Numbered from the stretch's first letter, positions 9,432 through 21,566 are shown. The stretch: 64,000 nucleotides of DNA from Bradyrhizobium septentrionale (GCF_011516645.4 NZ_CP088287.1:62001-126000), one strand, 5' to 3'. Made by a program: numbers and translations. The notes: generated by a model not told the origin, from the letters alone.

Positions 9432-9722
9432 TGAATACAGCAGTTGTCAAAGAGATCTGACCGGCGCGGGCCGGCAGAGGGCAAGGAGAAATAACAGGCG
9501 ATGAACCCACGGGACGAAATCCCGACACGAGTGAGGCTGGCGCGACAATGCGCTTCAAGCGCGTCTGATTGATTTAGCCCCTTGTGTCGCGGACTTCATC
9601 GAGGCCAGCGGTCATGCGCCGCGCTTTACAGGCCGTATACATGACCGCACCGCTCCCATGTGTGAAGTCGACTGAGAAAGCTCTTGCGCCCGCGGGCCGT
9701 TCCATACATGTCGCGCTATAAG
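9432..9722 (+). ncRNA. 3' noncoding end of the IS1111-type element, candidate guide (seekRNA/bridge RNA) region
   Basis: About 290 bases without a convincing ORF follow the transposase stop. They are repeated in inverted orientation at 14808-15088. A subterminal GCGGGCCGTTCCA at about 9694-9706 matches the 5' end of the complete copy. IS1111-type elements carry their guide RNA in the region downstream of the transposase gene, so an RNA here is expected from the family; none is proven by sequence alone. Confidence 0.4.
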
Positions 9723-10710
9723 CCTCGTCGTGGAAGCGATGACGCGAGCACAGGGCCTGTTCCCGTGGGTGATCTGTGGCGCCGACTTCGATAACGGCAG
9801 CGCGTTCATGAACGACGTCGTCGTTCCATGGTGCCGAGCACAGAAGATCGAGGTAACGCGGTCACGTGCCTACAAAAAGAACGATCAGGCTTTCGTGGAG
9901 CAGAAGAACGGTGCGGTGGTCCGGCGGCTCGTCGGATACGGGCGCTTCGACGGGGTCGAGACGGCCCGCGTGATGGCACGTCTCTACGCGGCGGCGCGCC
10001 TGCTGGTGAACTTCTTCCAGCCGTCATTCAAGCTCAAAGAGAAGCGCCGCGAGGGTGCCAAGATCATCAAACGCTATCATCCGCCTGCCACACCATACGA
10101 ACGTGCACTGGGGCACCCGAAACTCCCATCAGCGGTCAAGCGCCGTCTGCGCCAGACGTATCGGACTCTCGATCCCATACAATTGCTTGCCACGATCCGC
10201 ACGGCGCAGGAAGAGCTCGGCGAACGGATCGGCAAGCGCGGTCTTGCGAAGGTTCCCACCGTATCGCCGGCTGATCCGCTCTCGTTTGCCCGATCGCTCG
10301 GCACGGCGGCAAAAACCGCCGAAGTGCGGGGCACGCACCGCCGGCCGAAACGGCGATACAAAAAGCGTATTCGCATGCCCTCGAAGCTCGATCCCCATCT
10401 CGCGATCATCGAGAACTGGCTCGCCGTCGAGCCACAGCTCACTGCACTGGCCATCGTGGGCAGGCTCGCCACGATCGATCCTTCGATGTTCAGCGACAAG
10501 CAGCATTCGATCGTTCAGCGCCTGCTTCGGTCCCTCCGGCGGAAGGTGGCGGAGACTGCCATCGTATCCATGCCCGTGGATGAAATACGGCCCGAGGCTG
10601 TGGACGGCGCTGCGTGTGATGAGCACTCCGCCCCGCCCACAGCCTCTCCACCGAGTTGGCCGCGGCTCGAGACCGGTCTGGGGCAGTTCGTAGACCTTCA
10701 TCCCGGGTAA
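9723..10710 (+). pseudogene. Integrase-core (ISNCY-type) transposase, C-terminal two thirds
   Basis: Begins abruptly with SLVVEAMTRAQGLFPW, continues through ADFDNGSAFMNDVVVPWC (second catalytic aspartate) and AYKKNDQAFVEQKNGAVVRRLVGY (catalytic glutamate), and ends in a long basic C-terminal tail. It belongs to the rhizobial transposase family whose N-terminus reads LVALWEASDRICGKRL. Such an N-terminal piece is present separately at about 32020-32229. The first aspartate and the DNA-binding domain are missing here. The start at 9723 abuts the end of the IS1111-type copy, which explains the truncation. Confidence 0.7.
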
Positions 10711-10835
10711 CATTACTTCCTGAGGCAATACGCGGGGCAAATTTGCAAACGATGACGTAATTGCGGTCGGCGCCCGCGGCTCGAAAGGTCCGCTATCTTC
10801 AAGCCTTCCCGCAATCTCGCGAATCGGAGGGGGCT

Positions 10836-11863
10836 ATGAAGCAATATGTTGGGCTGGATGTCTCGCAAAGAGAAACGTCAGTATGTGTGGTCGACGAAGT
10901 GGGTCAGGTCTTGTTCGAGGGAAAGGCCAAGTCCGACCCGGGGGCGCTCACGGCACTACTTCGCAAGCGGGCGCCACAGGCGGAGCGCATCGGATTTGAG
11001 ACCGGGGCGATGGCGAGTTGGCTATGGCATGAACTTCGTAGGGTTGATCTTCCGGTGGTCTGCATCGACGCGCGGCATGCCCACGCGGCTTTGTCCGTAC
11101 GCATGAACAAGAGCGATCGGAATGATGCTCGAGGTCTGGCCGAATTGGTGCGGGTTGGCTGGTATCGAGAAGTCAAAGTCAAGAGTGAGGAAAGTCAGAA
11201 GATCCGCGCGATACTCATCGCGAGATCTCGGCTCGTGGCCATTCGTCGAGATATCGAGAACCAGGTCCGCAGTCTAATCAAAGAATACGGTTGCTCTTCC
11301 CACGCGCGATCGGACTGAAGTTTCGCAATCAGGTCTGCGAGCTATTGGGCGAAGATCATCAACTCCTCGGTGTGATCGCGCCGCTTCTGTCGATCCATGA
11401 GCAGATCTGCAAGCAGCAAAGCAAGTTCGACGACGAAGTCCGCCAGTTGGCGAAGTCGGATGAGACGACGCGCCGCCTGATGACGGTTCCTGGTGTCGGC
11501 GTGGTGACCGCCTTGGCCTTCCGCCATACGATCGACGACCCATCGCGCTTCCGATCGGCATCAAGCGTCGGCGCCTATCTGGGTCTTACGCCCCGACGAA
11601 ACCAGTCTGGTGAAACTGACATCAACGGCAAGATATCACGATGGGGCGACCGTCTTCTCCGAACGTACCTGTACGAGGCGGCGACCGTCCTGCTTTATCG
11701 AACGAAGAAATGGTCCTCTCTCAAGGCTTGGGGCATGAAGCTCGCCAATCGGATTGGCATGCGAAAGGCAAAGGTCGCCATCGCGCGCAAAATCGCCATC
11801 GTTCTTCACTGTATCTGGGTCGACGGCACATCGTTCGACTGGGGCCAGGCGAAGGAAGCCTGA
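10836..11863 (+). pseudogene. IS110-family transposase, frameshifted
   Basis: Starts [20 protein letters not shown] with the first catalytic aspartate of the RuvC-like domain, then [11 protein letters not shown] (glutamate) and [13 protein letters not shown] (the DxxD pair). At about 11290, after SLIKEYG, the frame ends. The rest ([15 protein letters not shown], the [10 protein letters not shown] hairpin motif and [15 protein letters not shown]) continues in another frame to 11863. One missing base explains both halves, so the element is either inactive or the base is a sequencing error. The start at 10836 is preceded by a strong GGAGGGGG ribosome-binding site. Confidence 0.85.
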
Positions 11864-12124
11864 TCCGATCTTGTAAAGTTCCTGGTCCGGGCTGCCGGAC
11901 TGGCGATGTCCCGCTGGGAACGGTGTTGTGGCGACCTCGGTCAATCGGCTGGTGGCGGCTCGTCCGCACTCCGCTGCAAACGTTGAGGCGCCCGACCCGG
12001 ACATCATCATGAGGCGCTGCGCGACCTCGGAAAGGACCGTGACCCCAGCGAAGACATCAACCAGCCCCGGCGATCCAATGCCTGGCCGGCAAAGCACGTA
12101 TCAGCCGCGCCCGCGCCGTCTCCG
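11864..12124 (+). other. Noncoding flank between the IS110-type gene and the first group II intron
   Basis: No credible gene. The stretch probably belongs to the downstream part of the IS110-type element. If the group II intron at 12125-14015 is removed, this flank joins directly to 14016-14115, where sequence resembling an IS tail precedes the Ku fragment. I could not define the element end. Confidence 0.35.
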
Positions 12125-14015
12125 GTCGAGTCGCCCGGGGGAATTTCACCCCCAGGCGCTCACGAATCCGGACGTGAAGCTCGCGCTTCATCCGGCTTCT
12201 ATCATCCAGCCGTTGGTCTGATGCCGACTTTCCACAGATACAGCAGGCTTGGCGCTCGTTTTGCGAGACGTCCTAGCCAGGATATGGCCGCAGTTTTCCG
12301 GCGCTTGAACCTTTTATATTTCCCCATCACCCACCGGGTGAGCACCATGTTGACGTGACGAAGGACGTTGACGCACTCCGAGCGGTAAAACCGCCCGTAG
12401 TAGTTCAGCCATCCTCTCGCGACAGGGTCGATCAGTTTGGCTAGGTCTTCCAGCGTTTGGTTGCTCCTGCTTGTCACCCGCCATTCGCGGATAGCCTGCC
12501 GGATTCCCTTGGCTGCCTTGCGGCTGATGGCCGGTGCGAAGCTGACAAACTTCTCACCCTTGCTGTCCCGAGCTTTGCGCGGCCGGAACGTGTAGCCGAG
12601 GAAGTCGAACGTGATTTGCTCGTACCCTCCGCTCCGATTGTTGTCCTTGCAGTAGACGATCCGGGTTTTCTCCGGGTGGAGTTCCAGACCGCACTCGGCA
12701 AGGCGATTACGGATCGCTCCCAGTACGGCTTTGGCCTCCTCCTCACTCCAGCAATGGACGATCGCATCATCAGCGAATCTTTCGAAGCGCAGGTGTGAGA
12801 AGGTCCGTTGCATCCATGCATCGAAACAATAATGCATGAAGAGATTGGAGAGTACGGGCGAGACGACAGAACCCTGAGGGGTTCCTCGTGTTCGCTCGTC
12901 GCGGGTCCCGTCTTTCCGCTCCACGGTGGCTTGCAGCCACCGTCTGACGTAGAGACGAACCCAGCCCAATTCCACATGGTGGGCTACAGCTTTTTCCATC
13001 AGGTCCCATGGAATCGTATCGAAGAACGACTTGATGTCCAAGTCTATGACCCAATCGAATTTCCAGCAGCGCTCGCGCGCCTTCCCCACCGCATCGAGCG
13101 CAGAGCGTCCGGGCCGATAGCCGTAAGAGTCGGGGTGGAAGACTGGCTCCACTTCCTTTTCTATGACCATCTTTGCGACCGTCTGGGCCACTCGGTCTCC
13201 GACGGCGGGAATGCCGAGTTTCCTGACACTCTTGCCATCGGATTTGGGGATTTCCACGAGACGAACAGGCGGTGGAAAATACGTCCCCGACGACATGCGA
13301 TTCCAGACCTTGTAGAGATTCCTCTTCAGGTCCTTTTCGAACGCCGCGACGGAGACGCCATCCACGCCCGCGGCCCCTTGGTTTGCTTTGACCTGTTTCC
13401 AAGCCTGCCAAACAAGGTGCTTGGAGATATCATACGGCTTTGCCTCGGACATCAGTTCATCCCCATTGCGGGTTGGCTGTTGTCGTTGGCCAGATGATCG
13501 GGTCCCTTCGCTCCACCTGCATTACCAGGCTTCATCACTACTGCGAACCCGTCCGCCCCTGCGCCGTGCATCGGTACTCTCCCCTCAGCGGTGCTGCCGC
13601 TTTCAGGTTCTCCCTTGGCATCACGACACAGGTTCCCACGTTCCGTGTAAGAGCCTGCCATCAGGATCGCGCCGCCTCTACACCGGTCGTCACCCATCCA
13701 GTAACCAGGCTCCCGATAGGCTTGCTCCCAAGGAAGGGTTGAACCCTTGGTTTCGACAACGTCTGTACTGGTTTTCGATGCTTCATCGGCGGTTCGCTTC
13801 CGCTCGCCTTCCTGAGGCTTACCTGACGGGCTTGCGCCCGCCTTTTCCAACAACGCTCACCACCTCGACCGTTGTGTCGAAGCAGCTTGTGGTGGTTTGG
13901 ACTCTGATCCTGCAATCCGAGCCCGAGGGGCCTACCCTCATCTCTTGCACAGCAAGGCTGCTTGAAGGCTTTAGGTCAATTGATCTACCTCCTTCTTCGC
14001 GCCGTCGTGGCGCAC
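12125..14015 (-). mobile_element. Group II intron 1
   Basis: On the minus strand the intron starts GTGCGCCACGACGGCG at 14015. It carries a reverse-transcriptase gene and has a domain V hairpin at about 12164-12199 (strands AGCCGGATGAAGC and GCTTCACGTCCGG around a GCGA loop, with the catalytic AGC triad and a two-base bulge). A domain VI stem follows and the intron ends ...CTCGAC at about 12125. The 5' end, domain V and the AY 3' end all match group II rules. The host site is a noncoding flank, probably of the neighbouring IS110-type element. Confidence 0.8.
12202..13452 (-). CDS. Group II intron reverse transcriptase/maturase (FADD active site)
   Basis: 416 residues, starting MSEAKPYDISKHLVWQAWKQV. 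It contains the RT fingers and palm motifs: GVDGVSVAAFEKDL, RKLGIPAVGDRVAQT, DSYGYRPGRSALDAV, WVIDLDIKSFFDTIPW, TRGTPQGSVVSPVLSNLF and RFADDAIVHC, with the catalytic aspartates in FADD where YADD is usual. The C-terminal maturase (domain X) part includes ARGWLNYYGRFY. No HNH endonuclease domain follows, which is common in rhizobial class D introns. The protein would bind its own intron RNA, assist splicing and drive retrohoming. The stop lies just before domain V, as expected for an ORF in domain IV. Confidence 0.9.
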   Translation of the reverse strand: MSEAKPYDISKHLVWQAWKQVKANQGAAGVDGVSVAAFEKDLKRNLYKVWNRMSSGTYFPPPVRLVEIPKSDGKSVRKLGIPAVGDRVAQTVAKMVIEKEVEPVFHPDSYGYRPGRSALDAVGKARERCWKFDWVIDLDIKSFFDTIPWDLMEKAVAHHVELGWVRLYVRRWLQATVERKDGTRDERTRGTPQGSVVSPVLSNLFMHYCFDAWMQRTFSHLRFERFADDAIVHCWSEEEAKAVLGAIRNRLAECGLELHPEKTRIVYCKDNNRSGGYEQITFDFLGYTFRPRKARDSKGEKFVSFAPAISRKAAKGIRQAIREWRVTSRSNQTLEDLAKLIDPVARGWLNYYGRFYRSECVNVLRHVNMVLTRWVMGKYKRFKRRKTAAISWLGRLAKRAPSLLYLWKVGIRPTAG

Positions 14016-14117
14016 CAACCCGGACCAGCTCCGACGGCGCGAGCACTACCTCCGTGCCGTGGGCGAGTTCAGAAATGTAAGCTTGACAACAAACCGCAAT
14101 TAAAGGGCCGATTGACA

Positions 14118-14437
14118 GGCCTGATGGGGACGCTGCTGCGCTACCCCTACGAAGTGCGCGATCCGAAGGAGTATTTCGACGAAATCGATGACGTCAAAGT
14201 CACCAAGGATATGCTCGAACTGGCCCGGCACATCGTCGAGCAGAAGGCCGGCAACTTCGAACCCGACAAGTTCGAAGACCAGTACGAAACGGCGCTGGTC
14301 GATCTCATCAACCAGAAGCGAGCGGGCAAGCCGATCACTCCGAAGGAGCGCCCGCGCGGCGAGAACGTCGTCGATCTGATGGACGCGCTGCGCAAGAGCG
14401 TCGGCGGCGCGGCGAAAGTCGGCGTGAAGTATCCGGT
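14118..14437 (+). pseudogene. Ku DNA-end-binding protein, C-terminal fragment
   Basis: The plus-strand frame reads GLMGTLLRYPYEVRDPKEYF, then VKVTKDMLELARHIVEQKAG, KFEDQYETALVDLI and NVVDLMDALRKSVGG. This is the C-terminal third of a bacterial Ku protein (non-homologous end joining). Everything before GLMGT is absent; upstream lies IS-like DNA and group II intron 1. At about 14435, after VGVKYP, the sequence runs into an inverted IstA fragment, so the tail is lost as well. No LigD gene is visible nearby. Confidence 0.75.
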
Positions 14438-14682
14438 GACGCCTGCCGCCGGGTGCCCGGACCGGCTCCGGCGTTGGCGAACAGCCGGGCCTCCGGCACC
14501 GTGTCGGTGACGTCGTCTGGCAACGGCCAGGTCAGCCCCGCCGCCTCGAACCGGCGGATCGTCAACCGCACCGTCGAAGGGGCCGTGCCGACCCGCCGCG
14601 CAATCTCGCGGGTCGGCATCCCGGCCGACTTCAATCTGATCACATCGCGCACATGGCGCATCGCAAACCTCTCCGTCGGCAT
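14433..14682 (-). pseudogene. istA: Second IS21-type IstA, N-terminal fragment
   Basis: The minus strand starts MPTERFAMRHVRDVIRLKSAG, with a helix-turn-helix (TREIARRVGTAPSTVRLTIRRF) and the linker TWPLPDDVTDTVPEARLF. About 80 residues match IS21-family IstA before the frame runs into the Ku fragment at about 14435. It belongs to a different IS21 lineage from the one at 7514, since only the general motif pattern is shared. The upstream stretch 14683-14807 should hold the left end of this element and shows two GGGCGACATC direct repeats, at about 14737 and 14771. Confidence 0.7.
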
Positions 14683-14807
14683 CCAGGTCCCCTTCGCAAA
14701 GCCGAAAGGCGGGACCGTATCGGAGCCAGAAGAGGCCTCGTCACCCCGGGCGACATCATCCCGGATTGGTGGGCGACATCGAGCGGAATCAGCATACTGT
14801 ATAGCGC

Positions 14808-15088
14808 GACATGTATGGAACGGCCCGCGGGCGCAAGAGCTTTCTCAGTCGACTTCACACATGGGAGCGGTGCGGTCATGTATACGGCCTGTAAAGCGCG
14901 GCGCATGACCGCTGGCCTCGATGAAGTCCGCGACACAAGGGGCTAAATCAATCAGACGCGCTTGAAGCGCATTGTCGCGCCAGCCTCACTCGTGTCGGGA
15001 TTTCGTCCCGTGGGTTCATCGCCTGTTATTGCTCCTTGCCCTCTGCCGGCCCGCGCCGGTCAGATCTCTTTGACAACTGCTGTATTCA
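14808..15088 (-). ncRNA. Candidate guide RNA region of the complete IS1111-type copy
   Basis: This is the inverted duplicate of 9432-9722, downstream of the transposase stop and without a gene. In the IS1111 group the seekRNA/bridge RNA is encoded here. Identification is by position and family only. Confidence 0.4.
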
Positions 15089-18050
15089 TCAAGCGGCAGG
15101 CGTAGTCGTCGCTAGCGTCTCCGGATGCCGATAAATCCCACCCCTGTTCAAGAGCGCCCAGGCAATTCGCGCTGTCTTGTTGGCCAGTGCGACCGCTGCC
15201 ACCTTGTACGGACGTCTGGCGAGCAGCGACTTCAACCATGGCGGCGCCCGATCAGCCTTCCGGGCAATTCGCAGGACGGATGTCGCCCCAAGAACGAGGA
15301 GGCTCCGAAGTTCGGGGTTTCCCATCTTCGAGATTCGCCCCATCCGCTCCTTGCCCCCACTCGAATGCTGTCGCGGCGTCAGTCCCAGCCAGGCAGCAAA
15401 GTGACGAGCGGATTTGAAGCCGCCGGGATCTGGCACCAGCGCCTTGATGGTCGCCGCTGTAATGGCTCCAATGCCGGGGATGGTAGTCAGTCGGCGCATG
15501 TCCTTGTCGGTCCTTGCCGCAGCAACAATGGCTCGCTCGAGCTTGTCAATCTGGTCCGCCTGAGCCTCGATCTGATCGGCAACTGCCGTCAGCGCGAAGC
15601 GCGCTGCCGCAGGCAAGCGGATATCTGCTACATCCCGTACGATTGCAACCAACGCCTCGACCTTTGTCCGGCCGGCGGCGGCAATGATGCCCAACTCAGC
15701 CAGATGCGAGCGCAGGGCGTTGATCGTCTGCGTTTGCTGTTTCACCAGAAGTGCGCGACTCTTCAGGACCATCGTTCCGGCTTGTTGCTCGGCCGTTTTG
15801 ATCGGAACGAAGCGCATGGTCTTGCGAGTCACGGCTTCGCTGATGGCCTCGGCATCCGCCGCATCCGTTTTTCCACGCTTCAGTAGAGTCGAGGAGAGGC
15901 GCGGTGATGCGCTTGTTGCGCGTTCCGTTTCCTCTCCCCGCTCATCAAACCGGACGTGCAGTTTTCCCGCATCCGGCTTTCCGACAGGTTTTGTCACAAG
16001 GCGCACGTCGGCGACACTTTGCGCACGCGGTTCAGCACAAGTACGCCAGGGTTCCCATGGATCCGATCAGAGAACCGTCTGACGCCACGTCCTGGCGTCT
16101 TATGTCGTCTGCGCAGAAAGGCGAGCACGCGGTCGAAGACGTGTCGATCAACGGCCTGATGAGCCGTAGCAAGAGAGCCATAGCTGAAGTAAGCGGACCA
16201 GCCGCGCAGAAGGCGGTTCAGTCGTGCTTGTACTTCGGGCCAAGCGCCCTTGTTGCCCGGCGTCAGCAGTACGCTGACCTTCCTCTTGATCCGCAGCACG
16301 CTTTTCTTGGACGGAGCCGCGCCAAGATACCACCGTCCCCCATTGCGGAAGCGGCGGGGTCCGAGCGTGTACCCAAGGAAGTCAAAGCTTTCCAATCGGG
16401 CATTCTTCACCGAGGTTTTAGTCTCGTTGAGCGTCAACCCAAGCTTGGTCATCACCGCTTTCGTCCACGTCAATGCTTCCTCCGCGTGGCCGCGGCTGAG
16501 AATGACGAAGTCGTCGGCATAGGAGATAACCTGGGCATGGAATGCTTCACGCCGACCGCTGAGACGCCAATGCTTCAGGAACCGGTTCATGTAGATGACG
16601 GAGAGCAGCGGACTGATGACACCGCCCTGTGGCGTGCCACGCTTGTTGCTCTTACCGCCGCTCATGCACCGTTTCCCGTCGCTATCCCGCTCCTCGACCG
16701 GTACTCGCAGCCATAACTTAATCAGCCGCAGCACATTCCGGTCAACGATGCGTCGGGCCACCGATTTGAGGAGGTCCGAATGCGGGATCGTGTCGAAGTA
16801 TTTCGACAGATCGGCGTCAACAACGTCCGTGTAGCCCCGGCACACAAGCCGGTGCACTTCCTTGACTGCATCGACCGCGTTACGACGCGGGCGATATCCA
16901 TAAGCACCGTCCTCAAAATCCGCCTCGAAGATCGGTTCCAGCACGATCTTTGCGGCAGCTTGGACGACCCGGTCCCGGATTGTTGGGATACCGAGTGGAC
17001 GTTCGCCGCCGCCGGGCTTCGGGATCATCACCCGCCGCACCGGATCGGGCCGGTAAGTCTTCGTGACGAGTTCATCGCGCAGGCCGGCCAACCATGCTTC
17101 GAGTCCCGACGCGTCGATTTGCTCGAAAGTTGTTCCGTCCACTCCTGGCGCACCCGCGTTGGCGCGGGCCAGCTTGTAGGCATGGCTCAGAATGTCCTCG
17201 CGGCAGATCTTGTCGTACAGCACATAGAAACGGAAGGCAGGCTCCGCCTTCGCCTTGCAATAAAGCTTTCTCTGAAGGCTCCTGATCTTATCGGGCGTTT
17301 GTAGGCTCATCGCCAATCGACCCATTCCCTCGCCATCTTCAAAAGCGCACCTGAAGTCAGGGTCCTTTCCTCCGCCGGAATTACCCGGTTTCATCAGTAC
17401 TACGACCCTGTCCGACTCCCGTCCGGTCCATCGACTACTCGATGCTGAAGGCGCGACCTTCGACCAAGACGGGTCTCCCCCGATTACCCGCACTACCTTT
17501 CCGGCGTGCCGTGCCCATTACCCCGGTGAACCGGACAGGTGCATGCGTCGATTGCTTCCCTGTCAGCGCGGCCTTCCCCGCCATACGATCGGGTCGGCAT
17601 TCACATCGTAACTTTCGAGGCGTGCTCAGGCTTCACTCACGTTACGGCCCGCTGGATTGCTCGGCCGCCAAAAGCGACCTTTGTCACGAGGCTTCGATCC
17701 GTCCGATTGCTCGTCCAAACCGCTCGTCAGCTACCAGATCAATCGACAATTCTCTGGGTGGATCCTTCCTCCACTGGTAATGCGCGCCGTCGGGGCGCAC
17801 CAAACGGCTTGACGTAAGCTGGTGGGATCAGCCGCACTTCATGGCCGAGAGTTGCAATCTCGCGTGCCCAATAGTGAGCGCTGCCACAGGCTTCTATTCC
17901 GACAAGGCAGGCCGGCTGCTTCGAGAAGAAATGCAGGACCTCGCTGCGCCGTAGTCTCCGGTTGAACACCGGCGAGCCATCGGCACCCGCGCCGTGAACT
18001 TGAAAAATGTGCTTCGCCAAATCCAACCCGATGGTGCTAACCTGCTTCAT
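15089..18050 (-). CDS. IS1111-type transposase, two exons (17801-18050 and 15089-15882)
   Basis: Exon 1 starts MKQVSTIGLDLAKHIFQVHG at 18050, with the catalytic LDLAK aspartate, and ends after YVKPF plus one base. Exon 2 continues KRGKTDAADAEAISEAV to the stop at 15089. Joining 250 and 794 bases gives exactly 348 codons and restores the sequence PAYVKPFVKRGKTDAAD seen uninterrupted at about 8622-8668. The product is a DEDD RuvC-like domain plus a C-terminal Tnp20 domain with the TIPGIGAITAAT hairpin. The enzyme inserts by an RNA-guided recombinase mechanism in this family. Expression depends on splicing of the intron between 15883 and 17800. Confidence 0.9.
15883..17800 (-). mobile_element. 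Group II intron 2, inside the IS1111-type transposase gene
   Basis: On the minus strand it starts GTGCGCCCCGACGGCG at 17800 and ends ...CGACTCTAC at 15883. Removing it regenerates the uninterrupted coding sequence of the sister copy. Domain V is at about 15946-15981 (AGCCGGATGCGG, GAAA loop, CTGCACGTCCGG). A domain VI stem of GGGGAGAGG paired with CCTCTCC follows. All diagnostic ends are present, so splicing competence is plausible. Confidence 0.92.
15994..17325 (-). CDS. Group II intron reverse transcriptase/maturase (YADD active site)
   Basis: Likely start at 17325 (MGRLAMSLQTPDKIRSL) or 17310; the frame is open further upstream, to 17493, through intron sequence. RT motifs are present in order: GAPGVDGTTFEQID, RPLGIPTIRDRVVQAA, GAYGYRPRRNAVDAV, VVDADLSKYFDTIPH, RGTPQGGVISPLLSVIYM and VISYADDFVILSRG with the catalytic YADD. 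The maturase part includes RLNRLLRGWSAYFSYG and the end CAL. There is no obvious endonuclease domain. It differs strongly from the IEP of intron 1, so the two introns are independent arrivals. The stop falls just before domain V. Confidence 0.92.
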   Translation of the reverse strand: MGRLAMSLQTPDKIRSLQRKLYCKAKAEPAFRFYVLYDKICREDILSHAYKLARANAGAPGVDGTTFEQIDASGLEAWLAGLRDELVTKTYRPDPVRRVMIPKPGGGERPLGIPTIRDRVVQAAAKIVLEPIFEADFEDGAYGYRPRRNAVDAVKEVHRLVCRGYTDVVDADLSKYFDTIPHSDLLKSVARRIVDRNVLRLIKLWLRVPVEERDSDGKRCMSGGKSNKRGTPQGGVISPLLSVIYMNRFLKHWRLSGRREAFHAQVISYADDFVILSRGHAEEALTWTKAVMTKLGLTLNETKTSVKNARLESFDFLGYTLGPRRFRNGGRWYLGAAPSKKSVLRIKRKVSVLLTPGNKGAWPEVQARLNRLLRGWSAYFSYGSLATAHQAVDRHVFDRVLAFLRRRHKTPGRGVRRFSDRIHGNPGVLVLNRVRKVSPTCAL

Positions 18051-18242
18051 GGAACGGTCCCTCCTTGTGGCGTTCGAACAACGACCACGTTTTAGCACGA
18101 TGATGCTGTCGGAGCGGGCCGTTCCACCACATCAATCAGGATGAGAGTGGCGCGTCAATCAAGATGAGACAAGGCAGCCGAGTGGGCGGATCATTGACGC
18201 TGGCCGCGGGTTTGGCAAGGCTTGATTGACGCTGCGCGACAA

Positions 18243-20785
<2,543 letters not shown>

Positions 20786-21009
20786 TCACCCTGATCGCCG
20801 CCGCGCAATACTGGCCGATCTTGGGGGTGATCACATGTCTCGGCCTTGCTTTTAAACATCTAATCCGGCCTCTGATCGAGCAAGTCAACCGGAGAAGGCC
20901 CGGGACCAAAAGCCGCCCATGAGTAAGGGCGCCTCAGTTGGCGGCCTCTTTATTATCATCGTCGTCGTATTCAAATGACAGCTGAGTTGGGTCAAGAACG
21001 AATAGCGTC

Positions 21010-21255
21010 CTACGTCAGCTTACGCCGTTCGCTCTCAGCCCTATTCGCCGCCTCGAGCTGCCCTGCGATGTAGTCGGAGATATCGCCGATCTCAGCCTCC
21101 AAGTCCGCTTCCGGTATACCTTGTTCCTTGGCAGCATCGATGAGGCGGCGGCTCAGCTCGGCCACATCCTGCGACGCGCCGACAGTCCGATACTGTTCGA
21201 CAGCGTGAACGCTATTCTCGATCCAGAAATCGATAAACTCGCGCGCCTTGCTCAT
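21010..21255 (-). CDS. DUF768 family small protein
   Basis: 81 residues starting MSKAREFIDFWIENSVHAVEQ. The N-terminal pattern of a short charged segment followed by F-x-x-x-WI-x-x-x-V is that of the DUF768 proteins found in symbiotic regions of Mesorhizobium, Rhizobium and Bradyrhizobium. The rest is predicted amphipathic helix rich in A, E and R, without a signal peptide or membrane segment. Function is unknown. The start codon overlaps the stop of an upstream minus-strand ORF (21252-21255), suggesting a two-gene transcript. Confidence 0.65.
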   Translation of the reverse strand: MSKAREFIDFWIENSVHAVEQYRTVGASQDVAELSRRLIDAAKEQGIPEADLEAEIGDISDYIAGQLEAANRAESERRKLT

Positions 21256-21464
21256 CGTGCATCCTCTCCGCCAACCTCAAGACCAGCGTTAGCGCCGGTG
21301 AGCAAACGCAGCAAGGCCACCTCGAAGCCGGAGACGCCTTTGGCGAAATTTATCACTTCGCCCCAGTCCAGTCGGCGCGGAGATATCGTACCAGTCCACA
21401 ATCCGGGAAGGTCGGCAAGTTTCAGCCGGCTGTTGTGATGCTGACAGCCAACGCAGAAGACCAA
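21252..21464 (-). CDS. Hypothetical protein upstream of DUF768
   Basis: The open frame runs from a stop at about 21567 to 21252. The first ATG is at 21464 (MVFCVGCQHHNSRLK), but residues such as RHLRYWTGPVVEPKW precede it in frame, so a non-ATG start is possible. The ATGA overlap with the following DUF768 gene favours a real gene. The C-x-x-C next to HH could bind a metal, but I do not recognise a family. It may equally be a remnant. Confidence 0.35.
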   Translation of the reverse strand: MVFCVGCQHHNSRLKLADLPGLWTGTISPRRLDWGEVINFAKGVSGFEVALLRLLTGANAGLEVGGEDAR

Positions 21465-21566
21465 GCACCCGTCTTGAAGCCATTTCGGTTCGACGACAGG
21501 GCCGGTCCAGTAACGAAGGTGACGAGCGGGCTTGTGACGCCAAGGCAGCCGACTCCATCACGATCT

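Larger units (their letters stand above)
14808..18126 (-). mobile_element. IS1111-type element (IS110 family) carrying a group II intron
   Basis: Subterminal inverted repeats TGGAACGGCCCGC lie at 14816-14828 and, inverted, at 18114-18126, as in the IS1111 group. Without the 1918-bp intron the element is about 1.4 kb, which is normal for the family. A defective inverted copy occupies 8516-9722. The 3' noncoding end is at 14808-15088 and the transposase exons at 15089-15882 and 17801-18050. Confidence 0.85.
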
